A DNA stretch of 64,000 nucleotides from Podarcis raffonei (Eukaryota > Chordata > Lepidosauria > Squamata > Lacertidae): contig NC_070613.1 in the NCBI RefSeq assembly GCF_027172205.1, forward strand, positions 26,748,001 through 26,812,000. Direction: 5' to 3'. The notes under the pieces were generated by a model. That model searched no databases. It was given only the letters and a program-made list of their open reading frames with translations, and was not told the DNA's origin. Numbering within the stretch: position 1 is the stretch's first letter; every line of letters starts with the position of its first letter. The position numbers were made by a program, and so were the translations under genes. Below, in pieces: positions 50,901 through 62,900 of this stretch.

Positions 50901-53900
50901 GAACATGCAGAAAATGGGCCATACCACTTGAAATTATTTTGTTTTGTTTTTATAAAGCAGTAAGGCAGATATGATAATTCAAGAAATTTATTTCTATTAA
51001 CAGGAAAAATGCAAAACAGAGGAAGATTTTACTAAGAGGAAACTCCGGGAAAAGGAAACAGCTATTGAAGAATTGGAGGCAAAAATTTTAGAAGAGGAAG
51101 AAAATATATTTATTCTTCAGAAAAAACTGTCAGCTGCTGAAAAATCACTTGAAGAAGTAAAAGAAGAGATCTTGCAAAAGAATCAAGAGATACAGAATGT
51201 GAGAGTAGAATTAAGCAGCTCTAAACAAAAGGAAAGGCAATGTTCTGATGAAATAAAGCAATTAATGGGAACTGTGGAAGAGCTACAAAAGCGATATCAC
51301 AAAGATAGCCAGCATGACAATGATATTGTAGAAAGAATGGAACTTGAAGCACAAAGGAGACTTGCAGACCTCAGAGCAGAATTGGAGGAAGTTCATGGGC
51401 AGCAGATTGTGCAAATGAAGCAAGAGTTGGTTAGGGAACATACAATGGAGATCGAAAAGCTTCTTGCCCAACAAAAAGCAGATATGGAGAGAACGTTGAG
51501 CTTACACTCTGGTAATACTAATGAAGACCAGATGCATTTAATGAATATTGCAATTAACGAGTTGAATCTCATGCTTCAGGAAGCTACTTACCAGAAAGAA
51601 AAGGTGAGGCAAGATTTATCACAACAGCTTGAAATATTATCCTCAGAGAAGTCTGCTCTGCAAAATAAAGTTGAAGATCTTTGTCAAGAGCTGGACTTTG
51701 CAAGAGAGCAAATTCAGAGAGCCAAGCAGACCATAAATGAGAGAGAATCAAAGTTACATGAAGTAGACCAGTTACAAATCACTACCGCAGAGCTAAGAGC
51801 ACAACTTGCTGCTGCATCTGAGATCAGGGAAGAATTAGAAGAGAAACATGAGGCAGAAGTTACAAATTACAAAATAAAACTTGAAATGCTAGAAAGAGAA
51901 AAGGATGCAGTTTTGGGCAGGATGGCTGAATCTCAAGAAGCTGAACTAGAGAGACTGAGGACTCATCTTTTGTTCAGTCATGAAGAAGAGCTATCAAAAC
52001 TTAGAGATGATCTACAGCAAGAGCACAGAATAAACACTGAAAATCTTAAAGATAATATGATTATGCAATCTAAACAGCAGTTGGATGACTTACAAAATGA
52101 AATGAGCAAAAAGATGGAAGCTATGCAATTTGAAAATGAAAACTTAATAGCAAAGCAGAGTGAGCTCACATTAGAAATAGCAAGGCTAAAAGATTTGCAG
52201 GAGTCTATTGTAAATTCTAAATCTGAAGAAATGATGCTTCAGATCCAGGACCTCCAAAACGAGATAGAAGTGCTTAGACTAGAGGAAAAAGAAAAGGGTA
52301 CACTTGAGCAGGAAGTTCAGGTGTTACAGCTGAAAACAGAATTATTAGAAAAGCAAATGAAAGAACGAGAGGATAGTCTTCAAGAAAAATGTACCTTACT
52401 TGAAACACAAAACAATTTTCTTGAAGACAAAAGCAATGCTCTGAAAGAGAAGCTAAAGAAGTATTCTATTAAGAATACAGAAGAAAGCTTCACTGATGGC
52501 ATTAGTTCCGAGTCAGAAGAATTTGATTTGCAAAACAGAATAGACAATCTGATAGCAGAAAATGAGAAACTTGTAAAACAAGATATTGAACTTAAAGAAG
52601 AGATTGAGAGGCTACAGAATTCCTTTTCATTTGCTGAGCATAATTACCAGGAACTCCAAAAAACCCATGCTTCTCTACTAAAGGTAAAATTGGATTTAGA
52701 AGAGAGCAAGGACAAGCGAGAAGCGGAATATGAAGCCAAGCTCCGGGCTTTGACAGAAGAGATCCAACATTTACAAGGAGATACATCAGTTGTACTGAAA
52801 AGTCAAAGTACGATTGTTTGTGGTAAGAGAGAGAAGATCCTAAGATCAGAAACATTTGATGTTGAGGAGGTTGTTGAAAAAGACACAACAGAGCTTATGG
52901 AAAAGCTTGAGGTCACTCAGCGTGAGAAGCTAGAACTTTCCCTGAGACTTTCTGATCTTTCTGAACAATTGAAATTAAAGAGTAGTCAGATATGCCTATT
53001 AAATGAAGAAGTTAGATCTCTAAAACAAGATAAAGAGCACATGTCAGTGAAATGTAAAGAACTAGAAGTGCTAGTTAGCCACAGACTGGAAGAGAATATG
53101 AACTCATATGAACATGAGACAAAATACCCCAATGGGGGGCTACAGACAGGCCACCCCAGAGTTTGTGAACACACAGGCTTTGTTCCTGATTCATACAAAG
53201 ACTATGACAAAGCTATAAGAGAGGAGAAACTGATCGCAAACCAGAGTGTGGTCCATCATGTTCCAGTGGAAGAGACAATTGAACTTTCAATATCAGAGCC
53301 AGAATCACTGTTGGATAACTTTCACAAAATGAACGATGGGCTAGCAGGAGGCTCTTCATGTTTGAACCATTTGCAAAGTGAAAGCGAGCTTCAGGAGCAG
53401 TTGGATATGCTGAAATCTGAACAGGTATTTATGGTAACCCACACAATTAACATTTCCGCTATGCTATGCTCAGCAGCTAATATGTCTCCGTGTAATCCTA
53501 TGCATATTTACCCATAAAAAAGGCCTACTGAACTCATTAAAAAGAGTGGCTGTGCTTTGAAATTGAGAACGTTCCCTCTAAATCAATCCAGTCACTATGA
53601 GGACTAGTAAAGGGTCAGCATTTTCTGGCAAACATTACAGCCTTGCGGATAAGTGTGATTTGAATTTTTGCAAAGGAAACATGGTTTCTTAGTATGGTAC
53701 ATAGTGAACAACTGGGGCAGAGAAGTTGGGCGGGGAGCGGGAGCGATGTGGCAATGTTTAGTGAGAACTTTGGTATTCAGGTTTTTTTAAATTTTGCATG
53801 ATCGATTGAAGTCTTGTAAAATAAGCTCAAATGCTGATTTGCCGACGTTTTGATGCTACGTTTAAAGCCATTGATTTACAGAATAGAAAAAAGGTTTATT

Positions 53901-56900
53901 AATACCCTCATACGATGCCCATCTCTACTTAGAGCGATTTAAAACTGCAGATGGAAGCCCAGCGCATTTGCCTGTCTTTGGTTTACTCGGCTCACGTGGA
54001 CCAAGTGCGCGAATGCATGGAAAATGAAAAGGAGAATGCGCTTTCTGCTCTTAAAGAAGAGCTCCAGTCCCATCATGCACAAGAACTGAATGAACTTATG
54101 AAAAACCAACTAGATCTTCAGAACGTTAAAAATCAAAACTTAGGTAAAGTGGTGAAGCGGAGGAAAATTCTTTTTGAAGTTTTAAATATGAGGCAGTATT
54201 TTTTGTATTAGTAGTTCGTTTTAGTTTGGCAGCAGTAGACCATTGCATACATTTTTATGGTGCTCATGATGTAGTGTATAAAGCAGGTTATTATTTTAAT
54301 TTTGTGATTTCTGATTTAACATTTGTATCTGGTTTATTTGTTTATTTTTTTAAATAGTTTTTTATTAAATTTTCCATTTTAACAATCCAATCAAATAAAT
54401 ACATATTATATAGTCCAAATATTCTGCCAAATTATAAATTTTTATTGGGACTTCCCATGCTTCAAGTTCGGGGGGGGGGGGGCTCTGATCATCTCATATC
54501 TCTACTGCCTTGAGTTTCCAATAGTTCCTTTAAATCTTCCTGTTGTTAACCTTCCTAACATTTGTATCTGGTTTAAACAGTTTGGACCTTAAAAAGCAAT
54601 GCTATAGTTTGTTTGTTTATTACATAAAATGCTAAGGTATACAAATGCAGAACTCTGACTCCTAATCTGAGGCAGGCATTTGGTTTAGCAAATTCCAACC
54701 AGCAGATTATCTCAAGATTTTACTTTGTGCAAAGCGGTTGGTTTATTCTTTCTGCTTCCTCTCATGAGTGAGAAAGATTATCATGTGGGATTTGGTTGCT
54801 CCTTAGGAAATGCCAAACTTCAGAAGGAAGTAGCTAGGTGTCCAATGTTGAGAGGCTTCAATTCATTTCCTGCCTTTGCTTGGAGGCATCTCTATGTTTC
54901 TTTGACCCTCCACTGTTGTCTTCTAATTTCACTGGTTGGTGACTGTAATAAATCATTCAACTGATTGCTCTGCTTTGTATTTTAAATTTTATTATAGCGT
55001 ACAGATAAAACAGACCCAAATATCTGTCTTTATTGTCTCCCTTTCTCAAAATGTTGGAAAGTATTCTAAAATAAATAATTTTCAGTGATGGTTTATCTTC
55101 ACAGATGAAGAAGGCCAGTCTCCATGGGTGCATCTAGAAAGGCTTAGCAAAACAGTAGCTGAAGAATGTTCTAAGCTCACTCAGGTGAGAAGCATTTTAC
55201 CACAGGATACTTGCAAATCCTGTGTTCTTTCATCTATTAAAATTAAACCAAAAGTTCCTTTATTGTGTGCACTTGTGGATCCCTACATCTCACATGAGAA
55301 TGATATGGGCGAATCTCTTAGGATTGTTGAATTGTGGATCTACCTCTTGCTAAATTCTCTTCATGCCCATTTTAGGAGGAAGAATCAAGATGTTATAATG
55401 GTTTTATTGACCTCGTCCTGTTTGCTTGATACAGTCAGATGCAATAGGAATATGTTTAACTTTCTTCCTTTGTTTATAGTCCCTTTGCAGCGTTCAACTT
55501 GAAAATGTTTCACCTGCTGTTGAATCTGGTGCTGGGGAGAGAGAACAATCGAACTCAGTGTTAATATCAAGAACAGAAGCCCAAGGTAACAAAAAACACA
55601 AATCTTAATTTTATAGCCCTGTCTTTTATCTCCTTGGTAGCAGGTGTAAACATAGAAATGCTGTTTTTATCTGAGGAGCAACTTGGAGCTGAAGCTAGCA
55701 CTGGCTGGAACATAGCAAGGCTGGGAAAGCTAGAGAAATCTCTTTACCAGAGTTCAGCATGGCAGTGGATGGCACAGGAGCAATTGGAGCAGTGATATTC
55801 TGGCAGAATGTTAGCTTTCTAGATTGGATTCAGGAAGCCTTGGAGGCCATAGCTGTGGGCAAAGGGGCTAGAAAGAGGCTTGAGAAGTCTAAAGGGAGAC
55901 TCAACACAGTGGACTTAGGAAAGGGTTCCGTGACCATGAGAATTCTACAGCAATTTAAAAATTGTTATGGTCCAATGGGAAAAGTAAGCAGCTTGACTCC
56001 ATGGTAAAATACTTGGGGTGAATCATCAGAGCTGCTTGAGAGAATAAAAAAGAGAGGTGAAACTGAACCAAGCTCACTGGAAAAGAGGGGATATTAGAAT
56101 TGGAGGGACAGAAGTCTGAGCTGCAGGACCAACAGCACGGTCATGGGAATATTTTTTTAAAGTCTCTTTAACATTTAGCAAGTAACTGAAACCAAGTCCA
56201 AGATTTTGCTCCATAATACTTTAAAACCTAACAGGGACAGTAAAAACAAAAAATGATATTAGGAAACAATTTAATGGCTATGGTGTGCTAGGATTATTTC
56301 CCCTTTGCAATAAGTTGCTTGTAGAAAATATGCCACATTTGGCTGATTAAAGAGGAGAAAAATCATCATCTGTGGCAAGGTAAAAAGGATATACTACATT
56401 TTCCAAGAACATAGCAGTAGAATGCTGTTTAATGTAATGTTTGTAGAAAGAAAAGAAATGAATACACAAGAGCAACACAATAATTGTGTTTAATTCATTC
56501 TCTGCCTTTAGCTTTGCAAGGAACCCTGCAAATTCTTCTGAGCAAGATAATGGAAGAGTATCACAGATTACTGGACTATCATTCAAAGTTTGTGAAAGAC
56601 AGAAAAAAGGTAGGTTGCTTTTTGCTTGTATCCTAGACAGAATTAAGGAGCGAGCCGCTTTCCTGAGTTACACATGCATAACACTGCATTGTAAATATGA
56701 CTGATGTTAAGGGAAGTACTTATTCCCATAGTGCATAGTTAAACTATGGCACTTGCTTCCAGTGGCGATGGTCACCAGCTTGGATGGCTTTAAGGAGAAT
56801 GAAACAAGGCAATTAATGGCTAATGCTGATGAATGCTACATTATATTTCCGTTTATGGGAGGCAGTATGCCTCTGTATACCAGGTGCTGTGAACCACCTG

Positions 56901-59900
56901 GGGAAATCTGCTGTTGCACACAGGTGCTGCTTGCGGGATTCTCACAGGAATCTGGTTGACAACTGACAACAGGCTGCTGAGCTAGATGCATCTTCTCTTA
57001 TGTTATTTAAGGATAGAATATATATTTTTGGAAACTCAATGAGGCTTACTTCTGAGTATACATGCATAGAAATGAAGGCACCCAAGACTGTTGACATAAT
57101 AACTTAAGCACAACCAAAGAGCTATGAGTTAGGTATATATACATTTCAGTGGCAATATAGTTTTATCACAACTTCGAAACTGTCCACATTTATGCAGAAT
57201 TCAGCAGGATATACAAAAAGTAAAATGTTAGCAGCAATTTTAGAAAGAAAGTTAATGTTCCATGTCTCCCATTTGGTTCTATTTAATTTTCTCCAGCTTG
57301 AAGAGCAAGAGGCATCATTTGCAGAATACAATGGAAAAGAAAGCAACTGTCTTCAACAGAGTGTAGAATGTTTACCTACTCCGTCACAGGATCTTGCTGG
57401 TAAAGATATACCGTACATTTAAAGTCAAATTAGAAGATCTGTGTAATATAAGCAAACAAATCCATTTAAGTCGGTTACAAAGCCACAGACCCTTCCCATA
57501 TTGGGCAAATCTCAAAATGTACATGGGGTGGGGGGAACATTGAAGAAATTCTAGAGTGAATAAACTTGGCTAGTGCTTTGGGGGTGTGGAATGAAAAAAT
57601 AACGCTGACAACTCATGTGAAATATGGAGATACCATTTTGATCTGGGTACTGCATGTATGCTAGTTGAGGAGCAAGAATGGGGAGAAAAGAAAGCTCTCC
57701 CCACAACTGAAGACCAGGGGCCACTTTCTTCTGAAGGTACCTCTGTACAACTTGAACTGACCTGAATCTGGGCTTGATTCAGTATCTTTCTACCTTTAGA
57801 ACATGCCCTGACACTGCTGGTAGTGCTGGCCCATCTTGATGAAGGCCCCACTCAGTTATAATTGTCGGGTTGAGAATCCTGAAAGTCGGATGCTAGTGAG
57901 AAGCTCACGTGAATTCCTAAACCCTTTGGAGTGATTGCTAGTACCGCCCCAAACAAATTGTATTCATTGTAAAAGGAAATGTTGCTCTGATATCATTGCT
58001 TCCCCACCTCCCCACCCCGGTTGATGATATGTTTAGAATTATTGTTTATGATTTGTTCATACATAGATCTTAAAGTGAGGTCACCCTGTTGGGAAGACAT
58101 GGATAACTTTAAAACTCGACTTGAAGAACAACATGCTCAGGAAGTGAAGCGCCTCAGATCATATTTCCATCAGCAGTTGAAAGAAACTGAGGAAAGATAT
58201 ACTGCAGAGATAGTCCACTTACAAAGCAGACTCCAAGATGCCAGTGTGGCTTCCGATTGCTTCAGGTACCTATGATTTTGGCTTCTCCCTTTTTTCAACA
58301 ACAAAAGCTACAACAGAGGTCACACAAGCAATTTTGTTCCATAGCTAAAAATGAGTTTGCTCCCCACCACCATTTAGGTATATGATGGGGGCGTTTTGCT
58401 TTCTCCTCAAGGATTTTCCCATTTGCAACCATATTGTCTTATAAGCAAAAGAAAATGTGATGGTTTCTTCACCTGTATAGGAACAGTGAACAGAGACTGC
58501 TGTTGGGAGAATGATGGTGCAGGTTGCCCCCACCACTTCAGACCATGGTTTCTGAATGATTTGTGAAGGGGTGTGTTCCATGACGTGGTTTGTAGAACAA
58601 AAGTTTTGCAGGCAGAAAGTCCCAGTTCAGTCTCTGGCATCTCCTGTCTGAAACTCTGCAACCCTTCAATACCACTGCTGAGGACTTGGAAACAACTGGA
58701 ATCAGATAAACCCAAACTCTGAAAAGTAAATCTTTCCAGTCTAAGATGCACTCAATATCATATTACTATGGTTATTATTTTAAATTTCTTGCCCACCCTT
58801 CATCATGAGGTCGTACAGGCCAGGTTACAATTTAAAACTATGATATTCAAATCAGTTTCTAGTAGATTAGGAATAGAATTCCCAGGGGTCCAGGAACATC
58901 CTATTCAGGGAAACTACAGGGACATAGAACACTGTTGAACACCAAGGCAGAACATTAGTACATCAAATTCAATGTTGTGCAATGCAAATTGAACACAAAT
59001 TGTTGTAACCTGCCCTGTGGGACCTCATGGTGAAGGATGGGTAAGAAATTTAAAATAATGATGATGATGATAGTAATAATAATATGATATTGAAAGTCTG
59101 GGTTTATCTGACTCCACTTGTTTTCAAATCCTCAGCAGTGGTATTGCTTGGCCTGAGAATCAAGAAGGTACAAGAACATGAGGGAGATAATCATGGTTTC
59201 CCTGCTCCACAAAACAGCTGATAACCAGAACAAGTACAATGCCATTACTATCATTGTTGCATGTTGATCATAGAGAACAGGAGCACTGGGGGAAATTTTA
59301 AATATCACTCCTACCCAGACTCTGAGCCTTTAAGAACTGCAGAGTGATAATGAATGAGGCATGAGAGAGATCATCTGCTGCAGGGTGAGTCCTGGCCCTG
59401 GGGAAATTGAAAACACCTGGTTTCCAGCTTCCGCAGGATCTAGAGAAACAGCACAAGGGATGGGGCTGAATATCAACAACAAACACCAGTCCCTCCCTCG
59501 TGTGTCTTTGCTGCTTGAGCACCAGAGAGCTGTGGCAGAGAGTGTGGATGTGAGAGATCATCTGCAAAGCAGAATGCAGCAGTTGGGATAGCAGGGAAAA
59601 CCTTCATACTATCAAGCCCCTGGTCTTCTCTAGGTGCCACAGTATGAGACAAGGATGAGGGTACCATGTACTATTTTAACATGAAGGGAGGAGACGAGGC
59701 TAATATACTAGTGCGCCTCTTCCCGGTAAGAAAGGGGGAATTGGTTTGGTTAACTGGAGGCGCCGTGACAAGCATGAGAGCAGCTTGTTTATAAGTTCCC
59801 AACCAGTGTGCTTTTAGGTTTTGGAAACTCCCAGACTTGATACAGATCACCCTTCTGCTATCTTTCAGTGAAATTGTTTAGATACCTCTGACATTTATGT

Positions 59901-62900
59901 TCTATAGTTGTAAGAAATACAGCTGCCTTTTCATGTACAGTCGTACCTTGGAAGTCAAATGGAATGTGTTCTGGAAGTCCGTTCGACTTCCAAAACGTTT
60001 GGAAACCAAATTGCTCTTGCAGCCAATCAGAAGCCACAGAAGCCCCGTCGGATGTTCGGCTTCCGAAAATAGTTTGCAAACCGCAACAGTCACTTCCGGG
60101 TTTGCAGCGTTCAGGAGCCAAAATGTTTGAGAACTCAGCTGTTTGAAAACTAAGGTACGACTGTACTTGCCACTTTTGAGAAACAATGGTGATTATGTTA
60201 TCTATTAATATTGGATTGCTTTGGAAAGTTTCATTGTATCTGTGACTCTGATGGGTGTTTTCTTTTAACAATGGACACATCTTAGAGGAAATGTCACCTA
60301 GTGCTTCACCTTTTAAAAATTTCTTTTTAGTATTTCTGTGGAATCACAGGAAAATGAAGTTAAGCAGAATGGGAAGAACACCAAAAGTAGTCGTCAACAA
60401 TGTACAGAAAACCCAGAAGAGGTACGGTACTGTAGATTACTCTGGATTTTTTTTCAGCATACTTTTTAGTGTTTACAAATAAGAGATCCTCATCAACATA
60501 AACCACACACAAAACTTGTAAACAGATTTCATCTGGGATTAACTGATTTGCAGTGATTGAACTACCTTTAGCATTATTTAAGTAGATTTGGGCCTCTTGA
60601 GCAAATGATAACACTGTAAAGTGATTCCATACTTGGTCAGGAGATTCTCCTCACTCTTAACAACTTCTGTTTGATTCCGAGATAGAACACTCAGCATGTG
60701 TTTCAAAAGGGTAATGTGCTGTGTTAATTCTGCTGCAGCAAAAAAAGGGGGCTTTGTGGTATGGGCTGTTATTACCTACCTACAATATGAGATGCAGGAT
60801 GAGCCACTGCTGAGCCCCTACAAAAACCTGTGCTTTAGCCAGTAAAAAAGCTGCTATTATATTACTTGTAGAAATCAGTGTTGTATACAACTTTGAAAGT
60901 CTATGCCTGGCCATCACCTTGCTTCACGCTGAAGGCATAGTTTATAATATGTACAGTTAACCTTTTAGAATAGTCAAAAGTGATTTTCTTTTTTTAAAAA
61001 AAATCTTTTAAAATGAATACATTTCCTGTTTCTGTTTTTTTTTAAATGTATATATAGCTCACTAATGACATTGCTGTTACTGAATTTCTGGAAGAACAGT
61101 ACCAAGAAAAATTACTACAAGAAGTAGCAAAGGTACCATCTTTCTTGGGCAATATATTGGGGCTTAATTCAGAATCATGCCAAAACATGGTTAAGGAAGG
61201 TTTACTATAGTTTGGCATTACATCTAAACTGACAGACAGTGTATATAGGCCAACCAGAGAGCCAACTGCCTGTAAATACTGGAGTGCTGAGCAAACAAGA
61301 CTGGCAAACAGTGTAAAGCATCATTTATGTGGTAGTTTAAAACAGGGTTGGGGAACCTAAGGCTGGGGGGTGGGTTGTCAAATGAATCCCTTAAAGCCTT
61401 TCTGTTCCACACGTGAGTCTCCCAGGGCCATACCCCTCATCAGCCCTGCACTCTCATCATAGCCTTTTGCCTAGCTTGAATGTCTCCTTGAACTGTGATG
61501 CCTCGATGAAGGGAGGAGTGGTGGTGGTGGGTGATGGAGTGTAGAAACCTCTGGTTTTTGGGTGGCTGAAATGTAGCCAACTGTCCAGACATAAGAGAGT
61601 ACCTCCATTACTTCACCCAGATTTGCCTCTGTGTCAGCTGACCACTGGCATGTGATTCCCTGTGCCCCACAAGTTGTCCGTGAGGAAATGCAGCTCATGG
61701 TCTGGAAAACTTTCTCCAGACCTGATTCAGACTGTAGTTTGGCTTCTCAACTATGGTTAGCACAAATCATGGTTTGGTATAAACTGAACTGAGTCAAGAA
61801 GTACTCCTGTCAGTGCTGTGTGCATTGTGGAATATTTTGAGGAGTACGTCTTGCCTTGTAAGCAAGTCCTTATATAGATATTGCCCATTGTACTACTTCA
61901 GCTTTATTCCTTCATTCCTTTAGCTAAGTCCTGTTAACCCATGTATATTTCTGCCATTTATCAAATGTCACAAATGATTAAAAATAAAAATCATTTGTTT
62001 TGTTGAATACTTGTTTTAATATGCATAATGCAAGCTTAATTTTACGCTGTCATTGGTGGAGGGAATGTATCATTCGTTGATCTATATGAAAATCTAAAGT
62101 AGCTCCTCTCTTTCTCTCACTCTCAATTTGTTATTTATTAAGGTGGTGGTAACCATGAGCGTTGAGTTTGCACAGAAAAATGAACTAGCAAGGATTGCAA
62201 ATCTAAAGGAAGAAGAAATGTTATCGGTAGTACCAATAGAAACTCAGCAAGAAAATAATTTCACTAGAAAGGAATGTCTTGAAAAATTCGATAGTGCTTC
62301 TCTTCTCATTTCGATGCCTAATTATGAAGAATCCAAATCACTTAGCAGAGAGATCAGTGAAGAATGTGGTGAAATTTCATCACTTGAAGGACAATTTCAA
62401 CCAGATGTTAAGCCTGCTAAAACATTTGGGTTACACAACTTTGATTCAACAATCTCTTCCTTAAATGATAGAGAGCTTATGCAGAATACATCTCTGGTAA
62501 ATACAGTCAAACATATTTCAAAAAAATTACTTTGAAAATCATAATTTGGTGAATTTTCTTTGTTCCCAGTGCATGGTTAGCAAACCACTCATTCTGTTGT
62601 GAAGTACACAATAATGCTTGAGAATGGGGGTAGGGTGGGTATCCTGTAATTGTGGTGGTTGATATTCAACTTGTATAGTTCAAACCAGGCTTCCTCAACT
62701 TTGGCCCTCCAGATGTTTTTTGGCCTACAACTCCCATGATCCCTAGCTAGCAGGACCAGTGGTCAGGGATGCTGGGAATTGTAGTCTCAAAGCATCTGGA
62801 GGGCCGAGGTTGAGAAAGCCTGGTTCAAACACAATAATGTAAAAAAGGACATAAAAGACTATTTCACTAAGGTTGCAATCCTTTACGCTTATTTTGGAGT

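Noticed and set aside
53425-53517. Coding extension of AKAP9 exon 8 past the donor at 53425
   Set aside because: The frame stays open for 30 codons only. It runs into the palindromic repeat, and human homology resumes exactly at exon 9.
59858-60280. 140-residue minus-strand frame
   Set aside because: It reads through the TA-flanked MITE at 59938-60163; a similar frame occurs in the sister MITE at 43481.
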